From Xanthomonas arboricola pv. populi (lineage in GTDB: Bacteria; Pseudomonadota; Gammaproteobacteria; Xanthomonadales; Xanthomonadaceae), in assembly GCF_002939945.1 (NCBI RefSeq), contig NZ_MDEB01000001.1, positions 620,001 through 684,000 on the forward strand: 64,000 nt of DNA, read 5' to 3'. Shown one piece after another: positions 56,023-64,000 of the stretch (its first letter is position 1; each line of letters opens with the position of its first letter). Both the position numbers and the translations under genes were made by a program. The notes under the pieces are model-generated. The model saw only the letters and a program-made list of their open reading frames with translations, had not been told where the DNA came from and made no database searches.

Positions 56023-57441
56023 TCATGCAAACCACCCGTGCAGCATCCAGCCATCGACACGGCCTGCCGCGGCAAACACCCAGGCCTGCCGTCCGCGTGC
56101 GGTTTCCACCACGTAGTAATCGCGGCGTGCCTCGTCGTCGTCCCACCAGCCGCTTTCCAGCCGCTCCGGGCCGGAGACGATGCGCAGCTGCGTCTCGTGC
56201 AGGGGCACCGGTTGCGGCAACAGCCAGGTCGGGCGTGGCGGACGCGGCGGCGCGTCGGTTTCGCGCACCGCATCGCCAATGGCGCGCCGCCAGGCGCGTT
56301 CCGGGCGCGGGTCGTCAGCCGGCAGTACGCGATACACCGCCTCATCGCCGAGCCGCGCACGCAGGCGCTCGCGCAGCTGCGGCCACTCCACCGATTGCTG
56401 CGCACGTTGATCGAACAGATCGCGCATGGCCGGCACGAACGGCGGCAGCTGCCGCGCCAGCAGGCGCATCGCCACCACAGGCCGCGGGATCTCCACCCGC
56501 TCCAGCCGGTTGCGCGCAAGCTCGAACAGCAGTGTCGGGGTACGTTCCGGGGTCAGCAGGCCGATCTCGACATCGGTGGCGCCTTCTTCGTGTTCCAGCC
56601 GCAGCAGGAACCGTTGCACGCCGCCGTCGCGGATGGACAGGTAGGTGCACAGATCGCCGATCAGGCGCCGCAGCGGGAACAGCAGCGCCGGATGCATTTC
56701 CACCTCGTAGCCGAGCTCCACACGCTGATCGAAGTGGTCCGGTGGCGCGTAACACTCCAGGGGGTCGTCGACCTGGCCGTAGAGGCGGTCCAGATGCTCG
56801 AGCAGGCCCGCACCGAACCGCCGGCGCAGCCCATCGCGCGGCAACGCGCGCACCGCCGCCAGCGTGCGCACGCCCATGTGCTGCAGGCGCTCGCCGGCAT
56901 CGCCCGGCAACGCGGCGCGGCGTACCGGCACCTGGTCCAGCGTGGTGTGCAAGGCGGGCAACTGCGTCACCACCATGCCGTCGCGCAAACCGGCCAGCAC
57001 GCGCGCGGCGCGCGGCGTCGGTGCCAGTGCGAGCCGGTGCTGGAAGCCCAAGGCCTGCAGTTCATCGCGCAGGCGACGCTCGAAACGCGGCCACGGACCG
57101 AACAATCGAAAACTGGCGCCGGCCTCCAGCACGATGGCGCGCGACCATTGCTGGCTCACCAGCGAACTGTGCCGGTACGCCCATGCCGCAAGAAACCGCT
57201 GCGTGCGCGCCTCGGCCTGCGCCTCGTAGTCGATGGTGCGCACGTCGGCCATCAGTGCATGCGCCGCCGACAGCCGCATGCCGGCTTTCAGACCGGCGGC
57301 GGACGCCGCTGCATTGACCGAATGCAGGCTGCGCAACTGCGCCGGCCCTTCCACCAGCACCAGCGGTGCGTCCGGCTCTTCCAGACGCCGAAGGACGGCG
57401 TCCAGCGCCAGCTGCGGCAGCAAGATGCAGGCCCACAACAT
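56023..57441 (-). CDS. imuB: ImuB, Y-family polymerase-like protein
   Basis: A 472-residue Y-family polymerase relative. ImuB is normally catalytically dead and acts as the hub tying ImuC to the beta clamp. The N-terminus [19 protein letters not shown] lacks the D-x-D acidic pattern of active Y polymerases, consistent with that. Conserved stretches include [20 protein letters not shown] and the little-finger-like region [15 protein letters not shown]. It lies between imuA (9 bases upstream) and dnaE2. No clear clamp-binding QLxLF motif was recognised. Confidence 0.93.
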   Translation of the reverse strand: MLWACILLPQLALDAVLRRLEEPDAPLVLVEGPAQLRSLHSVNAAASAAGLKAGMRLSAAHALMADVRTIDYEAQAEARTQRFLAAWAYRHSSLVSQQWSRAIVLEAGASFRLFGPWPRFERRLRDELQALGFQHRLALAPTPRAARVLAGLRDGMVVTQLPALHTTLDQVPVRRAALPGDAGERLQHMGVRTLAAVRALPRDGLRRRFGAGLLEHLDRLYGQVDDPLECYAPPDHFDQRVELGYEVEMHPALLFPLRRLIGDLCTYLSIRDGGVQRFLLRLEHEEGATDVEIGLLTPERTPTLLFELARNRLERVEIPRPVVAMRLLARQLPPFVPAMRDLFDQRAQQSVEWPQLRERLRARLGDEAVYRVLPADDPRPERAWRRAIGDAVRETDAPPRPPRPTWLLPQPVPLHETQLRIVSGPERLESGWWDDDEARRDYYVVETARGRQAWVFAAAGRVDGWMLHGWFA

Positions 57442-57450
57442 GCGCGCGCC

Positions 57451-58104
57451 TCAATGCGCCAGCCGCAACGGCTGCGATGGGACCTGCCCGCCGCGGCATT
57501 TGCGCACCTGCCAGGCATCGCGCTCCGGCAAAAATTCCAGGCGTAACGCAGCCGGCGATGCATTGACCGCATGCTTGCGATCGCGCAATGCGAACGCGCA
57601 GCAGTTGCCGCTGTCGGCGGCGACTTGCAGCCGCCGCAATGCGCGCGCATCGCCGGTCTGCGGCCAGCCCAATACCGCCGCGCAGGCGCCGCTGCGCAGG
57701 CATTGTTCGAACGCCCACAAGGCATCGCGCGGCTCGGCCTGCACCACTTCCAGATGTTCCAGCACCACCCCGCCCGCCTGCCAGGCCGGCGCGTAGGGAA
57801 CGAACGGCGGCGCCACCAGCACCACCCGGCTGCTGGTGCCGGTCATGCGCGCCAGCGTGGGCAACAGCAATGCGATCTCACCCACGCCGTGCGCGGGCAA
57901 CAGCAACTCGGTCAGTGCCCGCCGCGGCCAGCCGCCATCGGGCAGCAGCGCATCCAGTGCCGCATGCCCGGTGGATTCGCCGCCATGGGCGATGGCGGTG
58001 CCATGACCGGCGCGCCACACCGTGCGTGCGGCCAGCAGGGCGTCCAGCGGCAGTACGACTGCCGCGTTGCCGTCCTGCCTGATACGCGCGGGCTCCTGGC
58101 TCAT
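57451..58104 (-). CDS. imuA: ImuA, RecA-like translesion synthesis accessory protein
   Basis: A 217-residue protein of the SulA/RecA-like ImuA family that works with ImuB and DnaE2. The N-terminal part has ARTVWRAGHGTA and the RecA-like GWPRRALTELLLPAHGVGEIALLLPTLARM, but the Walker A is degenerate. Its ATG is one base past the lexA2 stop (58106), so the two genes are tightly coupled. Confidence 0.93.
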   Translation of the reverse strand: MSQEPARIRQDGNAAVVLPLDALLAARTVWRAGHGTAIAHGGESTGHAALDALLPDGGWPRRALTELLLPAHGVGEIALLLPTLARMTGTSSRVVLVAPPFVPYAPAWQAGGVVLEHLEVVQAEPRDALWAFEQCLRSGACAAVLGWPQTGDARALRRLQVAADSGNCCAFALRDRKHAVNASPAALRLEFLPERDAWQVRKCRGGQVPSQPLRLAH

Positions 58105-58105
58105 C

Positions 58106-58711
58106 TCAACCCTGCCGGATCAGACCGCAGTACAGCCCTTCGATCGCGAAGTCGGCATCGGCCGCCACCACGATCGGCGCATGCGCGCGATTGCGCGGCA
58201 GCAGGCGGATGTGCGCGGCGCCGCGCTCCAGTCGCTTGATGGTGATCTCGCCGTCCACCCGCGCCACCACGATCTGCCCATCGCGCGCATCGCTGCTGCG
58301 ATGCACGCCGACCAGATCGCCGTCCAGAATGCCGTCGTCGATCATCGAATCGCCTTGCACCTGCAGCAGATAGTCCGGGCGCAACGAGAACAGCGTGCGG
58401 TCCAGCCACAGCTGCCGGTCCAGCCCGATATCCGCCCCGATCGGCACACCGGCCGCGACCCGCCCCAGCACCGGCAAGGCCAGCAACGCGTCGCGCGCGG
58501 CCCCGCCCGGCATGCGGATGCCACGCTTCTGATTGGGCAGCAGCTCGATCAACCCGGCCTCGGCCAGCGCCTGCACGTGCTTCTGCGCGGCAGTGCGCGA
58601 GGCGAACCCGAACGCCTGCGCAATCTCGGCCAGGCTGGGCGACACCCCTGCGTGGGCTTGCTCCTGCAGGAAAGCCAGCACGGCCTGACGTCTGGGAGAG
58701 AGAGGTTCCAT
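58106..58711 (-). CDS. lexA2: LexA2-type SOS repressor
   Basis: A 201-residue repressor. An N-terminal winged helix (SPRRQAVLAFLQEQAHAGVSPSLAEIAQAFGFASRTAAQKHVQAL) is followed by an S24 self-cleavage domain. The cleavage site is Ala87-Gly88 (GRVAAGVPIG), the catalytic Ser is 122 (QGDSMIDDG) and Lys is 159 (GEITIKRL). It is the first gene of the imu cassette, with its own operator TGTACATTTGTACA 28 bases ahead of the start codon. Xanthomonas normally carries a separate lexA1 elsewhere; the '2' is given for this cassette type. Confidence 0.94.
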   Translation of the reverse strand: MEPLSPRRQAVLAFLQEQAHAGVSPSLAEIAQAFGFASRTAAQKHVQALAEAGLIELLPNQKRGIRMPGGAARDALLALPVLGRVAAGVPIGADIGLDRQLWLDRTLFSLRPDYLLQVQGDSMIDDGILDGDLVGVHRSSDARDGQIVVARVDGEITIKRLERGAAHIRLLPRNRAHAPIVVAADADFAIEGLYCGLIRQG

Positions 58712-58737
58712 GGGAGTGCAACGGCCGGCGGGGACAG

Positions 58738-58755
58738 GGTGTACATTTGTACACC
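58738..58755. promoter_or_regulatory. LexA2 operator (SOS box) of the lexA2-imuAB-dnaE2 cassette
   Basis: A near-perfect palindrome, GGTGTACATTTGTACACC, whose core TGTACATTTGTACA is the reverse complement of TGTACAAATGTACA, the LexA2 box reported in Xanthomonas by recollection. It lies between the divergent lexA2 and AbrB-antitoxin genes, 27 bases before the lexA2 start. Confidence 0.9.
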
Positions 58756-58839
58756 TCTCGGTCGCAGCAGGCGAGATTGGTCCATGCAGGTTGCTGAGCC
58801 GCTTCAGCCAGGACCGGCTTGTAGTCGGCCGGATACGAA

Positions 58840-58859
58840 GTTATAACTTACGTAATAAC
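58840..58859 (+). promoter_or_regulatory. AT-rich palindromic operator candidate of the AbrB/Doc operon
   Basis: Arms GTTAT / ATAAC flank the 8-base palindrome TTACGTAA in an AT-rich island just before the antitoxin ribosome-binding site (AAAGG) and ATG. Toxin-antitoxin operons are usually autoregulated through such sites, but no experimental site is known here. Confidence 0.5.
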
Positions 58860-58872
58860 AAAGGCGTCGGCC

Positions 58873-59094
58873 ATGAAGCTCAAGATCACCTCCATCGGCA
58901 ATTCCGCTGGCGTCATCCTGCCCAAGGAACTGCTCGCCCGCCTGCGCCTGGGCAAGGGCGACGAACTCTATGCGCTGGAAACCCCCGACGGCATCAAGCT
59001 GACCGCGTTCGACCCGACCCTGGCCGCACAGATGGAGGTGGCCGAGCAGGTGATGCGCGAGGACCGTCAGGTGCTGAACAAGCTGGCCAAATGA
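58873..59094 (+). CDS. AbrB/MazE-like antitoxin
   Basis: A 73-residue protein whose N-terminal half is a swapped-hairpin AbrB fold (MKLKITSIGNSAGVILPKEL, then LRLGKGDELYALETPDG). Such antitoxins bind DNA as dimers and neutralise their toxin with the C-terminal half. The stop overlaps the following doc start (ATGA). This pairs a MazE-type antitoxin with a Doc-type toxin, a known mixed combination. Confidence 0.87.
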   Translation: MKLKITSIGNSAGVILPKELLARLRLGKGDELYALETPDGIKLTAFDPTLAAQMEVAEQVMREDRQVLNKLAK

Positions 59095-59528
59095 ATACGC
59101 GCATGCTCGTGTGGATCACGCGCGCGCTTGCCTTGTCCATCCATGAGCGTCAGTTGAGCGAACACGGCGGCGCAGGCGGCGTGCGCGATGAAATACTGTT
59201 GGAGTCGGCACTGGCACGTCCGCAACAGCTGTTCGCTTACGGCAACCCTCCACCGGATCTGGTGGAGTTGACCGCGAGCCTGGCGTACGGGCTAGCGCGC
59301 AACCACCCGTTCGTGGATGGCAACAAGCGCACGGCCCATGTCTGCTATCGCGTCTTTCTGGTGCTCAATGGCGCCGAGCTCATTGCCTCACAGGAAGAGA
59401 AGTACGTCGCCATGATGGGATTGGCCGATGGCGCATGGAGCGAGGCCGAGTTTGCCCACTGGCTGCGTCCACGTGTGCGCTTGCGTGCGGACACGCATGT
59501 GCATGAGCCGCGGGGGCATTACGGTTAA
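59091..59528 (+). CDS. doc: Fic/Doc-family toxin
   Basis: A 145-residue Doc-type toxin. The Fic loop reads HPFVDGNKRTA: the Lys after Asn, in place of the Gly of AMP-transferring Fic enzymes, is the mark of Doc, which phosphorylates EF-Tu. The usual N-terminal ALSIHERQLSEHGG and the helix LARPQQLFAYGNPP that precede the loop are also present. The start overlaps the antitoxin stop. The P1-Doc kinase chemistry is inferred from the motif only. Confidence 0.9.
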   Translation: MNTRMLVWITRALALSIHERQLSEHGGAGGVRDEILLESALARPQQLFAYGNPPPDLVELTASLAYGLARNHPFVDGNKRTAHVCYRVFLVLNGAELIASQEEKYVAMMGLADGAWSEAEFAHWLRPRVRLRADTHVHEPRGHYG

Positions 59529-59804
59529 TGCATCAGTCGCCCCGCTGGCGGCGGGTCGTGGTGCGTCCGCAATTGCGCAGGATGTCTCCGTTTTTGTCCG
59601 CGCAACGGTGCGGCTGCACGGATCTTTTCAACACACCGCCAGATTCGATGCTGCGTGGCTTGCGCAGCAGCGCCACCGCGCGTTGCGCCCGGCCACGCTC
59701 ACGCCTCACCACGCGTGAAAGAGGCATCACTCACCTACACCGCACCTTGACCACGCAGGTATCAAGGTGAGCGTCCTCCTCTCAGCCATCGCCACGGGGT
59801 TCGC

Positions 59805-60376
<572 letters not shown>

Positions 60377-60380
<4 letters not shown>

Positions 60381-61441
60381 TTCCGCTCACCTATACGCGC
60401 GCGGACTCTGTCGATGCGGCCCTCACTGCGTTGTCGGTCCGTGGCAGCGACCCGCACCCGGTGCCTGCCGAAGCCCCGGTGCGCCTGATCGCCGGCGGCA
60501 CCAATCTCACCGACCTGATGAAGCTGCAGCTGATGCGGCCAGGCAGCCTGGTCGATATCAATCGCCTGCCGCTGGACAGCATCAGTACGCTCCCCGAAGG
60601 CGGCATGCGCCTAGGCGCACTCGCACGCAATGCCGACACCGCCTATCACCCGGACGTGGAAACGCGTTACCCCTTGCTGAGCGCGGCGATCCTGGCCGGC
60701 GCCTCGCCGCAGATCCGCAACATGGCCAGCAATGGCGGCAACCTGCTGCAGCGCACGCGCTGCCTGTATTTCTACGACCACGCCACCCCGTGCAACAAGC
60801 GCGCGCCCGGTACCGGCTGCTCGGCCATCGGCGGGCTCACCACCTACAACGCCATCCTCGGCGCCAGCGCGCAGTGCATTGCCACGCACCCGTCGGACAT
60901 GTGCGTCGCGCTGGCTGCGCTGGACGCAGTGGTGCACGTGCAAGGCCCCAACGGGGAGCGCGACATCCCGTTCGCGCAGTTCCACCGCCTACCCGGCGAG
61001 CACCCTGAGCTGGACAGCACCCTGGCCCCGGACGAGTTGATCGTGCATATCGACCTGCCCGATGCACAGCGCTTCGTCGCGCACAGCGCCTACCTGAAGA
61101 TCCGCGAGCGCCTGTCGTATGCATTCGCGCTGGTGTCGGTGGCGGCGGCGCTGGACCTGGCCGACGACGGCAGCATCCGCGAGGTGCGCGTCGCCCTGGG
61201 CGGCGTGGCGCACAAGCCCTGGCGCAATCCCGACGCCGAAGCGCAGCTGGTGGGCAAACCGGCCACGGCAGAGAGCTTCGACAGCCTGGCCGATGCCTTG
61301 CTGCAGGGTGCGCAACCGCAAGGCAACAACGCCTTCAAGCTGCCGCTGGCACGCCGCGCGATCGTGCGTGCCCTAAACGTCGCCCGCGAGGGCACCATCG
61401 ACAACCGCGGGCGAACCAGCGCGCTGGAGCAAGCGCCATGA
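60377..61441 (+). CDS. molybdenum aldehyde oxidoreductase, FAD subunit with [4Fe-4S] insert (PaoB-like)
   Basis: The FAD-binding subunit, 354 residues. FAD motifs: RLIAGGTNLTDLMKLQLMRPG near the N-terminus and LAGASPQIRNMASNGGNL. A PaoB hallmark is the Cys-rich insert RCLYFYDHATPCNKRAPGTGCSA, which in E. coli PaoB binds a [4Fe-4S] cluster. This distinguishes it from plain XdhB/CoxM. The start overlaps the Fe-S gene and the stop overlaps the molybdenum-subunit start (61438), so all three are coupled. Confidence 0.92.
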
Positions 61442-63735
61442 ACGCACGCAGCACCGATGCACCCGACAACGACATGAGCCCGCCGGTTGCCGACAGCGGC
61501 ACCGGCTATCGCCCTACCGGCACCGGCGTCACCCGCATCGACGGGCGCGCCAAGGTCACCGGCCAGGCGCGCTACGCCGCCGAATGGCCGGTCGCGGACC
61601 TGGCCTATGGCGTGGTGGTCAACAGCAGCATCGCCAAGGGCGAGATCGTCGCCTTTCATCTCGCCGCCGCACGCGCGGTGCCCGGCGTGCTGGAGATCGT
61701 CACCCATGAAAACCGCCCGCATATGCGCGGCATGGACCTGTTCTACAAGGACATGACCGCACCGGCCGGCTCGCCGTTCCGGCCCTTGTACGACAACAAG
61801 ATCCTGTACAGCGGCCAGCCGATCGCCCTGGTGGTGGCGGAAACCTTCGAAGCGGCGCGCCACGCGGCCCATCTGGTGGAGGTGGAACTGCTGCAGGACC
61901 CGCACGACACCAACCTGATGACCAACCTGGACCGTGCGCACAAGCCCAAGGCCATGAAGGCCGGTTTCTCGCCACCGCCCAAGGACAAGGGCGAGCCGGA
62001 CAGCGCCTTCGCGAACGCCGCCGTCCAGGTGCAGGCCGACTATTACAGTGGCGTGGAGCACCACAATCCGATGGAGTTGTTCGCCTCCACGGTGATCCGC
62101 GACGCCGATGGCCACTTCACCATCTACGACAAGACCCAGGGCTCGCAGAACAGCCGTTGGTACGTCTCGCATGTGTTCGGTCTGAGCAAGCGCAAGGTCA
62201 CCGTGCGCAATCCCTACGTGGGAGGCGCTTTCGGCTCCGGGCTGCGCCCGCAGTATCAGTTGCCGCTGGCGGTGATGGCCTCGATCCTGCTGGACCGCTC
62301 GGTGCGCGTGGTGCTGACGCGGCAACAGATGTTCACCTTCGGCCATCGCCCGGAGACATTGCAGCGGCTCAAGCTGGGCGCCGACCGCGATGGCAGCCTG
62401 CGTGCGATCTGGCACGAGGCCATCGCCGAGACCTCGCGCATCGAGGATTACGTCGAGGTGGTGGTCAACTGGAGCGGGCAGCTGTATGCCTGCGACAACG
62501 TGCATCTGGGCTACAACTTGGTGAGCCTGGACCAGTTCAGCCCGATGGACATGCGCGCACCCGGCGCCGCACACGGCGTGCATGCGCTGGAAGTGGCGAT
62601 GGACGAGCTGTCCTATGAGCTGGGCATGGATCCGCTGGCGCTGCGCCTGAAGAACTACGCCGAGGTCAACCCGGCCGACGACAAGCCCTACTCCACCAAG
62701 GCGCTGCGCGCGTGCTACCAGCAAGGCGCCGAGCGCTTCGGCTGGGCGCAGCGTCCGTTGCAGCCGCGCGCACGCAAGGAAGGCAACGAGTGGGTCGGCT
62801 GGGGCATGGCCACCGGACAATGGGATGCAATGCAGATGTTTGCGCGCGCGCATGCGGTGCTGCACGCCGATGGCCGGCTGGTGGTCAGCAGCGCGGCCAG
62901 CGATATCGGCACCGGCACCTATACGGTGATGGCGATGATCGCGGCCGAAGCACTGGGTCTGCCGCTGGAACAGGTCACCTTCCAGCTGGGCGATTCGACC
63001 CTGCCGGTCGCACCGATCGAAGGCGGCTCCTCGCACGTGGCCACGGTGGGCTCGGCGGTGGATGGTGTGTGCGGCAAATTGCGCGCGCGGCTGCTACGGC
63101 TTGCCCAGGCATTACCGAATTCGCGCTTTACCAAGGCCAAGCCGGACGAGGTGGTGTTCGCCGACGGCACGCTGGCATTACGCGCCGATGCCGGCACTAC
63201 CATCGCCCTGACCGCACTGTTGCGTGCCGCTGATCTGGAACAGATCGAAGACAAGTTCCTGCTGCTGCCCAATGTGCTCAAGCAACGCAAGTACACCCGC
63301 GCCACCCATGGCGCGGTGTTCGTGGAAGTGCGGGTGGACGAAGAGCTCGGCACGGTGCGGGTCGCCCGCGTGGTCAGCGCGATTGCAGCCGGGCGCATCC
63401 TCAACCCGATCACCGCGCGCAGCCAGATCGTCGGCGGCGTGGTGTGGGGCATCGGCCAGGCGCTGCACGAACACACCCAGTCCGATCACCGCTTCGGCCG
63501 TTTCATGAATCACGATTTTGCGATGTACCACGTCTCGGCCAATGCCGACATCCACGACATCGATGTGATCTTCGCCGACGAGGACGACCGCATCGTCAGC
63601 AGCCTGGGTGCCAAGGGCGTGGGCGAGATCGGCCTGGTCGGCGTCTCGGCGGCGATCTGCAATGCGATCTTCCATGCCACCGGCAAGCGCATCCGCAGCA
63701 CCCCGATGACGCCGGACAAGGTGATGGCGGACTGA
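61438..63735 (+). CDS. molybdenum aldehyde oxidoreductase, Mo-cofactor subunit (PaoC-like)
   Basis: The large catalytic subunit, 765 residues, binding molybdopterin. Family stretches are clear: GRAKVTGQARYAAEWPV at the N-terminus, GGAFGSGLRPQYQLPLAVMA, DMRAPGAAHGVHALE, DIGTGTYTVMAMIAAEALG, and GAKGVGEIGLVGVSAAI with the active-site Glu. The substrate could be an aromatic or aliphatic aldehyde, a purine or an N-heterocycle. The XdhC/PaoD maturation factor that usually accompanies the genes is not in the remaining 265 bases. Confidence 0.93.
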   Translation: MNARSTDAPDNDMSPPVADSGTGYRPTGTGVTRIDGRAKVTGQARYAAEWPVADLAYGVVVNSSIAKGEIVAFHLAAARAVPGVLEIVTHENRPHMRGMDLFYKDMTAPAGSPFRPLYDNKILYSGQPIALVVAETFEAARHAAHLVEVELLQDPHDTNLMTNLDRAHKPKAMKAGFSPPPKDKGEPDSAFANAAVQVQADYYSGVEHHNPMELFASTVIRDADGHFTIYDKTQGSQNSRWYVSHVFGLSKRKVTVRNPYVGGAFGSGLRPQYQLPLAVMASILLDRSVRVVLTRQQMFTFGHRPETLQRLKLGADRDGSLRAIWHEAIAETSRIEDYVEVVVNWSGQLYACDNVHLGYNLVSLDQFSPMDMRAPGAAHGVHALEVAMDELSYELGMDPLALRLKNYAEVNPADDKPYSTKALRACYQQGAERFGWAQRPLQPRARKEGNEWVGWGMATGQWDAMQMFARAHAVLHADGRLVVSSAASDIGTGTYTVMAMIAAEALGLPLEQVTFQLGDSTLPVAPIEGGSSHVATVGSAVDGVCGKLRARLLRLAQALPNSRFTKAKPDEVVFADGTLALRADAGTTIALTALLRAADLEQIEDKFLLLPNVLKQRKYTRATHGAVFVEVRVDEELGTVRVARVVSAIAAGRILNPITARSQIVGGVVWGIGQALHEHTQSDHRFGRFMNHDFAMYHVSANADIHDIDVIFADEDDRIVSSLGAKGVGEIGLVGVSAAICNAIFHATGKRIRSTPMTPDKVMAD

Positions 63736-63760
63736 TGCCTGCACTGCAGGTGCCCGCGCG

Positions 63761-63792
63761 CGCCCTCAGGTAGAGCCATTTGCCTGAGGGCG
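63761..63792 (+). terminator. hairpin after the Mo-oxidoreductase operon
   Basis: A 10-bp stem (CGCCCTCAGG at 63761-63770, CCTGAGGGCG at 63783-63792) 26 bases past the stop. No T run follows, so its strength as a terminator is uncertain. The last ~200 bases of the window hold no recognised gene. Confidence 0.5.
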
Positions 63793-64000
63793 GACGCGCC
63801 AGCAGCGTGTTATCGCTGCAGCGTCTGCGACAACCGCTGGCGCAACAATCAGATCAGCCACGTGTCGGTGGTGCCGAATCAGGGCAGACGGCGCGTACAG
63901 CTGAGTGGAGTACGTCTCTTTTGGAGGATCAAGCGTCAGCGGAACGAAAGTGCCGCTCGTGGTCGACGCAGCGCGTCCAACAAACCATTACATGCAGTCA

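Noticed and set aside
61090..63036. A 648-codon minus-strand frame inside the PaoC-like gene.
   Set aside because: Antisense shadow of a well-supported gene; His/Gln/Arg-biased composition.

Overview
This 64 kb window is high-GC gammaproteobacterial chromosome, almost certainly Xanthomonas. The pointers are a protein with a C-terminal XVIPCD domain (the secretion signal of the Xanthomonadales antibacterial type IV secretion system), a lexA2-imuA-imuB-dnaE2 cassette with a TGTAC-type LexA box, long GC-rich palindromic intergenic repeats, and a mostly chromosomal housekeeping gene set. No rRNA, tRNA, CRISPR array, insertion sequence or prophage was recognised.

Layout. 1-9.6 kb: the 3' part of uvrA, two acyl-CoA thioesterases, a PCu(A)C copper chaperone, an enoyl-CoA hydratase-like protein, a DUF2007 membrane protein, an ECF sigma factor fused to a membrane domain, a five-EF-hand protein, bpt (Leu/Asp-Glu transferase) and a lipoprotein of the endonuclease/exonuclease/phosphatase fold. 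9.6-16.3 kb: purT, a compact SPFH / small membrane protein / ribbon-helix-helix operon, a PH-like membrane protein, a VanY-type peptidase, an AlkA-like glycosylase, a DUF423 protein and an SRPBCC protein. 16.6-21.8 kb: a NarL/DesK-type two-component pair, a GNAT acetyltransferase, minCDE and an HEAGH-containing hypothetical.

21.9-28.4 kb is an envelope-modification block. A ColR/ColS-like OmpR-family two-component system is divergent from an ArnT-like GT-C glycosyltransferase, a PAP2 phosphatase and an EptA/MCR-type phosphoethanolamine transferase, all three of which may act on lipid A. 28.4-33.5 kb: a repeat-rich spacer, an ACE-like M2 peptidase lipoprotein, the XVIPCD protein with an unrecognised N-terminal 500 residues and no obvious adjacent immunity gene, and a small conserved hypothetical. 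33.5-45.2 kb: a Bcr/CflA efflux pump, a tandem glycine riboswitch ahead of gcvP, a carboxylesterase lipoprotein, an aldo/keto reductase, katE, a PAS-AraC regulator and a secreted hypothetical. 45.4-52.3 kb: an S9 peptidase, an outer-membrane MetA-pathway-type protein, an OPT transporter and an HDOD protein.

52.6-58.8 kb is the SOS mutagenesis cassette lexA2-imuA-imuB-dnaE2 (minus strand) with its LexA2 operator. Divergent from it is an AbrB/Doc toxin-antitoxin pair. The window closes with a paoABC-like molybdenum aldehyde oxidoreductase operon and about 265 bases without a recognised gene.

Start sites were moved inside longer open frames wherever homology, overlap with an upstream gene or a ribosome-binding site argued for it. 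Family assignments come from reading motifs by eye; no database search was run.
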